Source: JAXGQD01 sp964401615
GTDB lineage: Bacteria > Bacillota > Clostridia > Saccharofermentanales > Fastidiosipilaceae
Direction of reading: 5' to 3'
Length of the DNA stretch: 57,634 bases
NCBI GenBank assembly: GCA_964401615.1
Contig: CAYNZF010000001.1
Coordinates: 1-57,634, forward strand
The position numbers and the translations under genes are program-made. The stretch's first letter is position 1; the number at the start of each line of letters is the position of its first letter. Below, in pieces: positions 1 to 9,147 of the stretch. A model generated the notes under the pieces. It saw nothing but the letters and a program-made list of their open reading frames with translations. It did no database searches and had not been told where the DNA came from.

Positions 1-83
1 TTCGTTCCTTCTCCTCGAACGGATTGATTTTCAAATGGGCTGTTGAGCAGTAACCACTACTTAATTTTTAATGACAAGCTTAT

Positions 84-112
84 CAGACACGAGCGGTCGG
101 CGGTGCTATAAT
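84..112 (+). promoter_or_regulatory. Promoter with extended -10
   Basis: TATAAT lies at 107-112 and is preceded by TGC, giving an extended -10. A weak -35 (CAGACA) at 84-89 sits 17 bases upstream. The predicted transcription start is about 118-121, at the ATG of the following gene, so the message may be leaderless. Confidence 0.5.
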
Positions 113-120
113 CTTGAGCT

Positions 121-621
121 ATGAAAACGAAATTCGACACGAGAAAAATTACTCTGGCAGGAATCCTGATCGCCCTGGTCACTGTGATGACCGTATTAAT
201 ACACATCCCTATACCCGGATCTCAGGGCTATGTGAACCTGGGTGATGCGGTCTTGATTTTTTCCGGGCTCTTTTTCGGTCCCTTGATGGGAGGCTTGACC
301 GGTGGCATCGGCAGCGCGCTGGCTGATTTGCTGCTGGGTTATACCGCCTACGTCCCGGTCACCCTGATCGTAAAAGGGCTGGAAGGTGCCCTGGCCGGCC
401 TCTTAATGCGTACTCACTTAAAAAAGTACCCTCTTGTCATCGCCTTGATGTGCGGACTGTGGATGGTTCTCGGATATTATCTCGCTGAAATTTTTCTTTA
501 CGGTCCTGTCGCGGCTCTGGCTGCTGTACCGGCGAACCTCGGGCAAGGTCTGGTGGGGGCTCTGGTCGGGACCTTGCTGTTCGATCGCCTGAAGCGCTTG
601 GATCTGAAAATTTTGCGTTAA
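121..621 (+). CDS. ECF transporter S component
   Basis: A 166-residue, very hydrophobic protein that I read as the substrate-binding S component of an energy-coupling factor vitamin transporter. After the N-terminal TRK..LAGILIAL segment it has the family pattern of GD, GP..GG, IGSALADLLLGY and VKGLEG..AG across five to six membrane segments. The length is normal for S components. No EcfA ATPase or EcfT gene lies nearby, so it would use the shared energising module encoded elsewhere. The substrate cannot be read from the sequence (the family covers riboflavin, thiamin precursors and others). There is no good ribosome binding site before the ATG, and the strong -10 ends only 8 bases upstream, which fits leaderless translation. 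Confidence 0.8.
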   Translation: MKTKFDTRKITLAGILIALVTVMTVLIHIPIPGSQGYVNLGDAVLIFSGLFFGPLMGGLTGGIGSALADLLLGYTAYVPVTLIVKGLEGALAGLLMRTHLKKYPLVIALMCGLWMVLGYYLAEIFLYGPVAALAAVPANLGQGLVGALVGTLLFDRLKRLDLKILR

Positions 622-651
622 ATGAATACAGCCCGGGCGCGGACCTATGAA

Positions 652-936
652 CTAAGCTTTCTCAAAGGATTCCACGATACTTCTGGCAAAAACAGCCCCC
701 TCTTCAAGCAGCGTAACCTGCTTGTTCTTGTACTTTCCTTCATCGATCAAGCCGTAGCGATGCAGGTTGTCCAGCACTGCAAAGCTGTAGCTTTTGGGTG
801 CTTTCAAAGTCGCTTCCTCAATTAAACCAAGTTGTAAAAGTTTATCAGAAGCTTCATCCTCAACCGAGTGTAGATAAATGAGCGCGAGTGTCAATTTTTC
901 AATTGTTGAAAGCTCTATTGGATTCGTTTCGTGCAT
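652..936 (-). CDS. Small winged-helix-like protein, DUF6429-like
   Basis: A 94-residue acidic soluble protein. The pattern of an LTLALIYLHS helix, then Y.FAVLDNLHRYGLI and a closing VTLLEEG segment resembles the small DUF6429 family, whose members look like a winged-helix fold and have no established role. An AAGGAG ribosome binding site about ten bases before the ATG supports the start. It is convergent with the S-component gene. No partner is evident from context, and the family assignment is from memory of the pattern. Confidence 0.6.
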   Translation of the reverse strand: MHETNPIELSTIEKLTLALIYLHSVEDEASDKLLQLGLIEEATLKAPKSYSFAVLDNLHRYGLIDEGKYKNKQVTLLEEGAVFARSIVESFEKA

Positions 937-1000
937 AAATAATACTCCTTAGTTAGTGAATTTTTTCTGTGTTGCTTGTTGCCGAGTGCGCAGCCTTTTT

Positions 1001-1028
1001 TTGATTTCCACGGCCTTCATTGTACAAT
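1001..1028 (+). promoter_or_regulatory. Promoter of M3 oligopeptidase gene
   Basis: TTGATT at 1001-1006 and TACAAT at 1023-1028 are separated by 16 bases. Transcription would start near 1035, downstream of the upstream in-frame ATG at 976, which supports translation from 1060. Confidence 0.5.
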
Positions 1029-1059
1029 AGTTAAAAATGATTCAGTTGAGGAGATAAAC

Positions 1060-2754
1060 ATGAAATTCCAAGATTTTCCATATCAACGCCCTGTACCTGA
1101 AGGGACGATCGCTGCAGTCAATGCGCAGTTGAGCTTATTTCAAGAAGCTGAAGATGCAGCGGGCCAAATCACGGCCATCTCCCGCCTCAACGAAATTTTT
1201 AGTCATGTTAATACCATGAGAACGCTGGCCAGCATAAGGCACGAAATCAGTACCAAAGATTCCTTCTACGATGAAGAGCAGAATTTTTTTGATCGTTTCG
1301 ATCCACAAATGCAGGACCTCTTGAACAAGCATTACCAAACGCTTTGCCAATCACCTTATCGCGCAGAATTGGAAAAATACTACGGTGTGCACCTTTTCAA
1401 AATCGCAGAAGTAAGCCTGGAAAGTTTCAGGCCGGAAATCATGGACGACCTCGCAGAGGAAAACCAGCTGACAACGCGCTACACCAAGCTTTTAGCCTCA
1501 GCACGCATTGAATTTGACGGTAAAATCCTCAACCTTTCCCAGCTCGATCCCTACATTCAATCCATCGATCGCAGTACCCGCCGTGCCGCAGTCGCGGCCA
1601 AATTTGCTTTTTTCGCAGAGCATGAAGCTGAACTCGATGAAATCTACTCAGAGCTCGTCGCTGTGCGTGACCGCATGGCGAAGAAACTTGGTTATGAGAA
1701 TTTCGTGCAGCTAGGCTACAACCGCATGGGACGCACCGACTACGGAGCGGAGCAAGTCGCACAGTTCCGATCTCAAGTGAAAAGAGATCTCGTGCCCATC
1801 ACCACTCGCTTACGCGAGCGCCAGGCTAAACGGCTCAAGCTCGAACAACTCGCATTTCACGATGAAAGCCTCGCCTTCCTCAGCGGAAATGCAGTTCCGG
1901 AGGGCGATGCAGACTGGATTTTAGAAAATGCCAAAATTATGTACGACCAGCTTTCCCCGGAAAGTTCAGAATTTTTCAAGGTGATGACGGAACGAAATTT
2001 GCTTGATCTTGTCGCTAAAGAAGGCAAGGCAGGGGGCGGCTTTTGCACTATGATTCCTGACTACAAGCTGCCTTTCATTTTTTCGAACTTTAACGGGACC
2101 GCCGGTGATGTCGAGGTGCTGACACACGAAGCGGGGCACGCTTTCCAGGTCTATCGCAGCCGTGACATGCTCGTACCTGAGTATTATTTCCCCACCATGG
2201 AAGCTTGTGAAATCCACTCAATGAGCATGGAATTTTTGACCTGGCCATGGATGCATCGCTTCTTTGGTCCTCAAACCGATAAATTCAAATTCAATCACCT
2301 GGCCGAAGCGCTCTTGTTCATTCCCTACGGGGTGACCGTTGACGCTTTTCAGCATTGGGTCTACGAAAACCCGACGGCAGCTCCGGCTGAGCGAAAAGCA
2401 CAATGGCACGAATTGGAACAGGTATTTCTACCTTCCCGCGACTATGACGACATCGATTTTTTGGAACGCGGGGGCTTCTGGATGCGTCAGTCCCACATTT
2501 TTAACGCGCCTTTTTACTACATTGATTACACGCTCGCCCAGACCTGCGCTCTGCAGCTTTGGAAGGACGCACAAACTCAGCCCGCAGAAACATGGCGCCG
2601 CTATCTCGCCCTCTGCGATTTAGGCGGCAGCAAGCCCTTCACCGAACTGGTCGAAGCGGCAGGTTTACGTAATCCCTTCACAGAGGGCTGCCTGGCTTCT
2701 GTTACGCCTGCGATACAGAAATACCTGGATGAGGTGGATGACAGCGCATTCTGA
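1060..2754 (+). CDS. pepF: M3 family oligoendopeptidase
   Basis: A cytoplasmic zinc metallopeptidase of the thimet/oligoendopeptidase F family (M3), 564 residues from this start, which hydrolyses short peptides. The zinc motif HEAGH is at residues 356-360. The third ligand is expected at Glu384 in the EACEIHSMS segment, followed by the usual helical C-terminal half. The frame is open from an ATG at 976, but a promoter lies between 1001 and 1028 and a GAGGAG ribosome binding site directly precedes 1060, so I start there. It stands alone between convergent neighbours. The symbol pepF is used in the broad sense, since peptide specificity is not visible. Confidence 0.9.
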   Translation: MKFQDFPYQRPVPEGTIAAVNAQLSLFQEAEDAAGQITAISRLNEIFSHVNTMRTLASIRHEISTKDSFYDEEQNFFDRFDPQMQDLLNKHYQTLCQSPYRAELEKYYGVHLFKIAEVSLESFRPEIMDDLAEENQLTTRYTKLLASARIEFDGKILNLSQLDPYIQSIDRSTRRAAVAAKFAFFAEHEAELDEIYSELVAVRDRMAKKLGYENFVQLGYNRMGRTDYGAEQVAQFRSQVKRDLVPITTRLRERQAKRLKLEQLAFHDESLAFLSGNAVPEGDADWILENAKIMYDQLSPESSEFFKVMTERNLLDLVAKEGKAGGGFCTMIPDYKLPFIFSNFNGTAGDVEVLTHEAGHAFQVYRSRDMLVPEYYFPTMEACEIHSMSMEFLTWPWMHRFFGPQTDKFKFNHLAEALLFIPYGVTVDAFQHWVYENPTAAPAERKAQWHELEQVFLPSRDYDDIDFLERGGFWMRQSHIFNAPFYYIDYTLAQTCALQLWKDAQTQPAETWRRYLALCDLGGSKPFTELVEAAGLRNPFTEGCLASVTPAIQKYLDEVDDSAF

Positions 2755-2810
2755 TTTAAACGAATATTATTTCGACCCTTGAAGCCGGGCGAGCTTGATT
2801 TGTGGAGTGT

Positions 2811-3359
2811 TTATTGCTGCTCATCAAGCCAGGCCCGGTTGCATTCGATTAATTCCGCCAAAGTTCTCGGGATATAATCCACAATCTCAACACTTGCGTT
2901 GAGCGCTCTCTCTACTTGTTTCATCAGTTGATAACTCTGTTTTTTGACATTGTGCAAGTGTCCGTAAACGTGGTAAGAGCCATTGTAAAAACCCGACCAT
3001 TCCACCAGGGGATAATGGCAAAGCGTCACATGACAATTCATGCTCGCGTCACGCACTTCCAACAGCTTGTCAACAGATGCGAATGCCCCAAGCGCGTTCT
3101 TGTTCGCCAGAAGCTCCGAATCATGATTTCCGACAAGCAAGTGCTTGATGCCCGGTAATTGTTCCAGATAGGTAGAGACGGAGGTTTTGTTTCGATAGGC
3201 AAAATCACCCACCACAAACACATCATCGTTAGGGCGCACTTTTTCCTGCCAGCGCGTGATCATGACCGCGTCCATCTCTGCGACACTGCCAAAGCCCCTT
3301 CCGCAGAGCTTGATGATGTTTTCATGGCCAAAATGGGTATCCGCGATGTAAAAATACAT
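2811..3359 (-). CDS. Calcineurin-like metallophosphoesterase
   Basis: A 182-residue protein with the full set of calcineurin-like phosphoesterase metal motifs: D-x-H near residue 7 (ADTHFGH), VGDFAY, VGNHD, a histidine in LCHYPL and a closing GHLHN. Such small single-domain phosphoesterases act on diverse phosphomonoesters or diesters, and the substrate is not predictable here. It lies three bases downstream of the cytidine deaminase gene on the same strand, so the two are probably one operon. The gene order suggests nucleotide metabolism, but this is inference only. Confidence 0.85.
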   Translation of the reverse strand: MYFYIADTHFGHENIIKLCGRGFGSVAEMDAVMITRWQEKVRPNDDVFVVGDFAYRNKTSVSTYLEQLPGIKHLLVGNHDSELLANKNALGAFASVDKLLEVRDASMNCHVTLCHYPLVEWSGFYNGSYHVYGHLHNVKKQSYQLMKQVERALNASVEIVDYIPRTLAELIECNRAWLDEQQ

Positions 3360-3362
3360 GGC

Positions 3363-3791
3363 TTAATGCTGCAAATTGCGGGGACCGAAACGGTCCGGCA
3401 GCAGGGCGTTCATGCTGCTGAGCTGGTAATCGGTCTCGGAGCGCGCAATGATGATGGGCATGTCCGCTTCGCAAAATTCCGCTAAAAACTGACGGCAGAT
3501 TCCGCAAGGGAAAGCCAGATCCTGCTTCTCGTCTGTTTGATCCATGAGACCGCCGCTCACGGCAAGTGCCATGAATTGAAGTTCTCCCTGAGCCACGGCT
3601 TGGAGCACCGCGCTGCGTTCCGCACAAATACTGGCACCGTAAGACGCATTTTCAACATTGCAGCCGCTGTAAATCTTCCCGGAAGCACCGAGCAACGCAG
3701 CACCTACCTGATATTGCGAGTAAGGCGCGTAAGCCTGCCGGCGAGCGGCCATCGCACAGTCAATGAGTTCAAGATAGTTCAGTTCATCCAT
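3363..3791 (-). CDS. cdd: Cytidine deaminase
   Basis: Zinc-dependent cytidine/deoxycytidine deaminase of the homotetrameric type, 142 residues, which converts cytidine to uridine in pyrimidine salvage. Visible motifs are GAALLG, the substrate-binding NVENASYG, the catalytic CAERSA and the zinc-binding PCGICRQ. An AGGAGG site seven bases before the ATG at 3791 sets the start, and a GTG two codons upstream is less likely. The C-terminus carries a short extension with the usual L-P-x-x-F element. First gene of a two-gene operon with the phosphoesterase. Confidence 0.95.
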   Translation of the reverse strand: MDELNYLELIDCAMAARRQAYAPYSQYQVGAALLGASGKIYSGCNVENASYGASICAERSAVLQAVAQGELQFMALAVSGGLMDQTDEKQDLAFPCGICRQFLAEFCEADMPIIIARSETDYQLSSMNALLPDRFGPRNLQH

Positions 3792-3867
3792 GGTCACCCC
3801 TCCTGTATTCCGTTCGTGAGTTCATCATATCACGAGCCGAAGACCAATCTCAAATCAGCCCGTTATC

Positions 3868-3883
3868 GATGGATGGATGGATG
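3868..3883. repeat. Short GATG tandem repeat
   Basis: Four perfect GATG units lie in the intergenic region between cdd and the MMPL gene. This may be a simple microsatellite; no function is evident. Confidence 0.4.
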
Positions 3884-3940
3884 GCTGGACGAAAAACATA
3901 TAAATTCGTTGTGGTTTGACTTTTTGAATAACTATGCTAG

Positions 3941-3970
3941 TTGTATTATTTCAAGCAGCTTGGCTATAAT
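3941..3970 (+). promoter_or_regulatory. Promoter of MMPL operon
   Basis: TTGTAT at 3941-3946 and a perfect TATAAT at 3965-3970 are 18 bases apart. They would give a message of about 55 bases before the TTG start codon. Confidence 0.5.
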
Positions 3971-4032
3971 CATATTAGGTTCGTCAATTCGCACCTTAAC
4001 ACAGCTCGGCTGTGGATGTGGGAGGTCCTGAT

Positions 4033-6255
4033 TTGAGTCATATTGCCAAATTTGTTTTAAAACACCGTAAATTAGTCGCCATTCTTTTTTTGATCGCTTT
4101 GCTGATAAGTGTTCTGATGATTCCACTTGTCAAAATCAACTATAATCTGGCTGATTATGTCCCCGCCAAAGCGGACTCAACCATCGCGGTTGAAGTCATG
4201 AGCAGTGAGTTTGAGCAGGCCATACCCAACGTACAGGTTTATGTCCCGGATCTCACTTTGCCTGAAGCATTGGCCTTAAAAGAAAAAATAGCCGCCAGTC
4301 CCTCCGTCACGGATGTCTTGTGGCTGGACGATGTCATTGATGTCTACAAACCCTTGAATTTGGCCGATCCGTCAACGGTTGAGGGATATTACAAAAACAA
4401 AGGCGCACTTTTTCAGGTCACCGTGGATGACAGCGATCAACCCGCCTCACTCAAATTACTCCAGACGATCGCCGGCGAAGAGGGTGCGGTTTCCGGTCAG
4501 TTGGTCGCACTCGCCAAGGCACAGATGGCGGTCACGAGCGAAATCACCACCATTATGATTTTTGCCGTGCCGCTGACGATACTGATCTTGCTGCTGGCGA
4601 CCCACTCCTGGTTGGAGCCTCTGCTGCTTCTGATTTCCATCATCGTTTCGGTCGTCTTGAACATGGGGACCAACCTGATTTTCGGACAAATTTCTTTCAT
4701 CACACAATCTGTGGCAGCCGTGCTGCAATTGGCGGTCTCAATGGATTACGCGATTTTTATGCTGCATCGTTTTAATCAATATCGCAAAGAAGGTCTCGAC
4801 ACCGCGACTGCGATGGAAAAGGCGATGACGAAAGCTTTTTCCGCGATCACCTCATCCGCTCTCACCACCTTTTTTGGATTTCTGGCCTTGGTTTTTATGC
4901 GATTCAAGCTGGGGCCGGACCTCGGATTTGTCCTGGCAAAAGGAATCCTTTTCAGCCTTATCTCCGTAATTTTATTCCTGCCGGTCATGACAAGCTATCT
5001 TTACAAATGGATCGACAAAACAACACATCGGCCCTTCACCCCTTCTTTTGCCAAATTCGGTCGGGGCATTGTAAAAATCCATTGGGGTATCCTCCTGGTG
5101 GTCGGCATCCTGTTGCTTCCGTCTTTTTTGGCCCAGAAAGAAAATGATTTTATATACGGTATGGGAGCTTATGAAAGCGATTCACGTGAGGAGCGCGATC
5201 GTGAATTGATTCGCCGAGAATTCGGAGACAACTTGCAGATGGCTATCCTTGTGCCGAACGGTGATCCGGTCAGGGAACAAGCACTGCTCGACGCGCTGGA
5301 AGCCATCCCGGATGTTGAATCGGTGATCTCATTGCTCAGCATGACCAGTGCCCAGATTCCTGTTGAAATTTTGCCCGCCTCTGAAATACGGCAGCTGCGC
5401 AGCGAAAATTACAGCCGCATGGTCGTGATCGCGCATTCACTTCCGGAAGGAGACCACGCTTTCAAGCTCGCAGAACAGCTCCGTGCCACGGTCGGGACGA
5501 TTTATCCTCAGGACGCCCATCTGGCCGGTGAGAATTTCAGTACACTGGACATGCGCGATACAATCCGTACGGACGAAGCGATCGTCAATGGTTTGGCTAT
5601 TCTGGCTGTCGGTCTTGTGCTCTTGTTCACTTTCAAGTCCATTTCTCTGCCTCTCATATTGCTGCTCACCATCGAAGGATCCATTTGGATAAATCTGGCT
5701 ATCCCCTATTTTTCGGGGACGAGACTCAGTTATATCGGTTATTTGGTCATCAGTACCGTCCAGCTTGGTGCTACTGTGGACTACGGAATTTTGTACACTC
5801 AGCATTACATGGATAATCGGAAAATTTACCCGAAAAAGAAAGCCGCGGCCCAGTCCCTGGCTGAAACCTTGCCCTCACTTTTGCCACCTGCTTTGATCCT
5901 GACCGTCATCGGTTACATCCTGGGATTGATTTCCAGCATCACGATCGTCAGCGAGCTGGGCACGGTATTGGGACGCGGGGCGTCCTTGTCATTTTTGATG
6001 GTGGCGACCTTCTTACCGGCATTGATGATCCTGCTGGATCCTTTGATCAAGCGAACGACCTTGAGGGCCTCTTTCTTCAAGTCAAAATTGTTTACCGTCC
6101 CCAAGTTGGACGACAGCGACTATATCAGCGACAATGCTGAGATTGAGACGGTCTCGCTTGCTTATCCCGATGAGATTCGCACCGTTGAAAAAAATTCACT
6201 GCAGATGTTCACAGACGAAAGTCCCTCAAAGGAGGCCAAAAATGAAATCAAATAA
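4033..6255 (+). CDS. MMPL/RND family exporter
   Basis: A 740-residue polytopic membrane protein of the MMPL branch of the RND superfamily. It has an N-terminal transmembrane helix, an extracytoplasmic domain, a five-helix bundle, then a second copy of the same plan. Each bundle carries the Asp-Tyr pair used for proton relay: D238-Y239 in SMDYAIFML and D583-Y584 in ATVDYGILYT. A hydrophilic tail follows the last helix. The most likely start is a TTG at 4033, seven bases after GGAGG at 4021-4025; a GTG at 4012 lacks a binding site. The stop overlaps the next gene by 14 bases, so export of, or partnership with, the secreted repeat protein is likely. Cargo unknown. Confidence 0.85.
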   Translation: MSHIAKFVLKHRKLVAILFLIALLISVLMIPLVKINYNLADYVPAKADSTIAVEVMSSEFEQAIPNVQVYVPDLTLPEALALKEKIAASPSVTDVLWLDDVIDVYKPLNLADPSTVEGYYKNKGALFQVTVDDSDQPASLKLLQTIAGEEGAVSGQLVALAKAQMAVTSEITTIMIFAVPLTILILLLATHSWLEPLLLLISIIVSVVLNMGTNLIFGQISFITQSVAAVLQLAVSMDYAIFMLHRFNQYRKEGLDTATAMEKAMTKAFSAITSSALTTFFGFLALVFMRFKLGPDLGFVLAKGILFSLISVILFLPVMTSYLYKWIDKTTHRPFTPSFAKFGRGIVKIHWGILLVVGILLLPSFLAQKENDFIYGMGAYESDSREERDRELIRREFGDNLQMAILVPNGDPVREQALLDALEAIPDVESVISLLSMTSAQIPVEILPASEIRQLRSENYSRMVVIAHSLPEGDHAFKLAEQLRATVGTIYPQDAHLAGENFSTLDMRDTIRTDEAIVNGLAILAVGLVLLFTFKSISLPLILLLTIEGSIWINLAIPYFSGTRLSYIGYLVISTVQLGATVDYGILYTQHYMDNRKIYPKKKAAAQSLAETLPSLLPPALILTVIGYILGLISSITIVSELGTVLGRGASLSFLMVATFLPALMILLDPLIKRTTLRASFFKSKLFTVPKLDDSDYISDNAEIETVSLAYPDEIRTVEKNSLQMFTDESPSKEAKNEIK

Positions 6256-8539
6256 ACTCAAGCACAGACATCGTGGCTCAAAGCTCCTGATTGCAATTCT
6301 TTGTGCCGCTTTGATTTTTCCTGCTTTACTTTCCAATCCTGTTCAGGCTCTTGCTCCGCCCAAAGACGAAGTGGTCTACGGGAAGCTGCTGGCAGACGGC
6401 ACGGTCGAGCAGGTTTATGTGGTCAATGCTTTCACTTTGCCTGAAAAGTCACTCGTCCTGGATCAAGGCAACTACAGTGAAGTGCTCAATCTGAGCAACA
6501 CCAATCCCATCGATTATAAAAACGGGACCATCGCGGTCAGCGCCGAGCAAGGTCGTTTTTATTATCAAGGAAACATGCGTTCCAAAGAATTGCCCTGGCT
6601 CCTCAACATCAAGTACAGCCTGGACGGCCAAAGCATCCCCGCGTCCGGTCTGTCGGGCCGGGCCGGTGCGTTCGAAATGCGCATGATAATTGACCGCAAC
6701 CCCAAAGTGGACGAAGTATACTTTAAAAATTTCGTCTTACAAATCACAATGACGGTTAATGCGGAGAAAGCCATAAATCTGCTGGCGGAGGGTGCGACCA
6801 TCGCCAATGCCGGCGGCGATAAAGTGATCAACTGGATGGTCCTGCCCGGCCAGACCGCTGAGTACGTTTTCACCGCGGACATAAAGAATTTTTCTATGGC
6901 GGGTTTACAGATCAGTGCGGTGCCGCTCCAACTAAAATTCGAGATGCCGGACATGACACAATTTACAGGCCAGTTCGCTGACTTGCACAACGGGGTGGCT
7001 GAACTTAACAGCGGTGCCCAAAAGCTCCTTGAGGGTGCCAATTCACTCGTTTCCGGAGCTGCTGAATCCGCGTCCGGTGCACAAACTCTGGCGAACAACG
7101 GGCCACGACTCGCCAGCGGATTGAGCGATTTAAAAGACGGCATCGTTCAGTATGGCCAAGGGCTGTCATCCTATGTCGACGGAGTAGCTCAGCTTGGCAG
7201 CGGCAGCGACCAGGTTTTAACGGGCTTCCGGCAATTCACAGATGGTCTTGATGCGCTCAAAGTCAATGGTGACAGTCTGAGCAGCGGCTCATCCGACATT
7301 GCTGCCGCACTGGCACAAATGGCGGCCCTAATGAGCGGAGGCCAGACTCCGGACAGCGGCAGCGCTGCTCAACTCAGCGATTTAGTCAGTGGATCTCAGG
7401 CGTTTTATGAGGGGCTGAAAGCTACGAGTGAGGGTTTAACTGCCATTACAGGTCCGTTGACTGAAACAAGCGCAGGACTGGCCGGCCTTTCGTCAGGTTT
7501 GACTGACGCCGCCGAAGCCTTACCCAATATTGCAGCGGGTTTAAATCAATCCAACGCGGGCTTTTCGAACTTACTTGACAGTTTCGTCATACCCGCGCCG
7601 GTTGTCGGATCTGAACTAAGCGCTCAGCTTGGCCTCGGCGATCCCGGCAACCCTGATGTACAAATTCTGCTAGGCTACATCGAAGGCAGCTCTGCTGAAA
7701 CCAGCGGCCGGCTAAGTGCTTTGAAGAGCGGTCTCGGGGACCTGCTCACAGGCTATCAAAACCTGAGCAGCGGCCTCGATTCCGCTGCTTCCGGTATCTC
7801 AACGGCTGCAAGCAACTTAGCCACGTTGTCTGAAGGCTTGATTGAAATTTCCACAAATCTTGAAGCACTCAATACCGGCCTTACCACCCTTGTCAGCTCG
7901 TACTCAGCGCTCAACGATGGAATCGCAGCCCTGGCGTCACAGCTTGAGCAGCTGCCTCAACTCGCAGCCGGAATCAGCACACTGTCAAGCGAATACGCGA
8001 GCTTTGACACAGGACTTAAGGCCTATGTTGATGGTGTAAGCCAATTGGCTTCGGGTACCGATGGCCTGGATACGGGATTGTCCGCCCTAAACAGCGGAAT
8101 CAGCCAGCTCAGCAGCCCCGGAACAAGTCTCAAGGATGGAGCTGATGACTTGAGCCGTGGGGCTGCCTCAGCAGCGGAAGGTGTTACCGCTTACAGTAAA
8201 GGTGTACAGGCACTCGCCGGCGGCCTGATCCAGTATAAAGACGGCATGCAAAGCTACAGCAATGGAATTGCGGATTATGCGAGTGGCACACAGCTGTTTG
8301 AGGATTCGATCAAGGACATCGATACGAAAATTGAGGAGAGCATGAACGCTGAGATCGAAAAAATGGTCGGTGGGGAATTCACTCTGAAGTCCTTTACCTC
8401 CCCACAAAACGCAGCCATCAACTCTGTGCAGTTTGTCCTCATGACACCCGAAATAGCCGCCCCCGCTGAAGCGGAGGCAGCTCCTGAAAGCGAAGTTCAA
8501 GAATCGTTCTGGGACAGACTATTGGGACTCTTTCGCTAA
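6242..8539 (+). CDS. Secreted LxxG heptad-repeat protein (YhgE/Pip-like)
   Basis: A 765-residue exported protein. Residues 1-36 form a signal peptide with a basic start, hydrophobic core and VQA cleavage site. An all-beta-looking region follows, and from about residue 250 to 690 there are many repeats of the x-x-x-L-x-x-G type (for example LNSGAQKLLEG). These repeats are known from YhgE/Pip-type phage-infection and ESX/MMPL-associated proteins. Unlike YhgE, no paired membrane domains are visible. The C-terminus ends in an amphipathic FWDRLLGLFR stretch. The ATG has a GGAGG site six bases upstream and overlaps the MMPL stop, so the two are translationally coupled and probably form one envelope or export unit. 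Confidence 0.75.
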   Translation: MKSNKLKHRHRGSKLLIAILCAALIFPALLSNPVQALAPPKDEVVYGKLLADGTVEQVYVVNAFTLPEKSLVLDQGNYSEVLNLSNTNPIDYKNGTIAVSAEQGRFYYQGNMRSKELPWLLNIKYSLDGQSIPASGLSGRAGAFEMRMIIDRNPKVDEVYFKNFVLQITMTVNAEKAINLLAEGATIANAGGDKVINWMVLPGQTAEYVFTADIKNFSMAGLQISAVPLQLKFEMPDMTQFTGQFADLHNGVAELNSGAQKLLEGANSLVSGAAESASGAQTLANNGPRLASGLSDLKDGIVQYGQGLSSYVDGVAQLGSGSDQVLTGFRQFTDGLDALKVNGDSLSSGSSDIAAALAQMAALMSGGQTPDSGSAAQLSDLVSGSQAFYEGLKATSEGLTAITGPLTETSAGLAGLSSGLTDAAEALPNIAAGLNQSNAGFSNLLDSFVIPAPVVGSELSAQLGLGDPGNPDVQILLGYIEGSSAETSGRLSALKSGLGDLLTGYQNLSSGLDSAASGISTAASNLATLSEGLIEISTNLEALNTGLTTLVSSYSALNDGIAALASQLEQLPQLAAGISTLSSEYASFDTGLKAYVDGVSQLASGTDGLDTGLSALNSGISQLSSPGTSLKDGADDLSRGAASAAEGVTAYSKGVQALAGGLIQYKDGMQSYSNGIADYASGTQLFEDSIKDIDTKIEESMNAEIEKMVGGEFTLKSFTSPQNAAINSVQFVLMTPEIAAPAEAEAAPESEVQESFWDRLLGLFR

Positions 8540-8944
8540 GCGCTGTTGTCTGGCAAAATCCACTGCGTTTTGAACATCATTTTCTGTCGGTGATTTTCGG
8601 GAAAAGAGCAGAAATCCACCCTTACAAATGAATTCTTCACGCGCGACCCTGACCCCTTTGTCAAGAAGACGTCGGCGTACTTCTTCCTGAGGTTTTTCAC
8701 CCATGTTGGAAGTGACCAGGACGACTTCCCTCACCTCAGCTGCGCTGATCTTGTCCACCGCTTTGAGCAGCCCCGGATCAGATAGTCCCCCATAAAGACC
8801 TCCTGCGATAAAAAGCAGGTCCAGTTCCCGGAGCTCGGGTTCTGTGGCCGCGTCTATGGCCGGGCAGGCCAGAGCATTCGCGATGGCTGAGGCCAGTTTC
8901 TTTGAGTGACCGGTTTTGGTGAAATACAAGACCGCTGTCTTCAT
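8519..8944 (-). CDS. Flavodoxin-like protein
   Basis: A 141-residue flavodoxin-fold protein. The N-terminal VLYFTKTGHSKKLA matches the phosphate-binding loop that holds FMN. LFIAGGLYGG and VLVTSNMG are the following strand-loop elements. It probably shuttles electrons or acts as a small FMN-dependent reductase, but the partner is unknown. GGAGG precedes the ATG by eight bases. Its 3' end overlaps the convergent repeat-protein gene by 21 bases, so the two transcripts are antisense there. Confidence 0.8.
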   Translation of the reverse strand: MKTAVLYFTKTGHSKKLASAIANALACPAIDAATEPELRELDLLFIAGGLYGGLSDPGLLKAVDKISAAEVREVVLVTSNMGEKPQEEVRRRLLDKGVRVAREEFICKGGFLLFSRKSPTENDVQNAVDFARQQRLAKESQ

Positions 8945-9147
8945 GGCTTTTCCTCCGGATGAGTGCTAAGAATGTTTCTACAAAAACATTGTACAACCGT
9001 GAGAACTTTTATGTATCTATGAAATCCCCTCGGTTCGACAAAAATTGGACAAGCAGACGTTATTCTGTTAAATTACAGGATGGTTTTTTGCCAGCTTTCC
9101 CACACGAAAAAGTTCATTGATTCCAAATGACCGGATAAGGACTAATT

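Noticed and set aside
976..1059. Upstream ATG start for the M3 peptidase
   Set aside because: A promoter lies between 1001 and 1028, and a GAGGAG site directly precedes the ATG at 1060.
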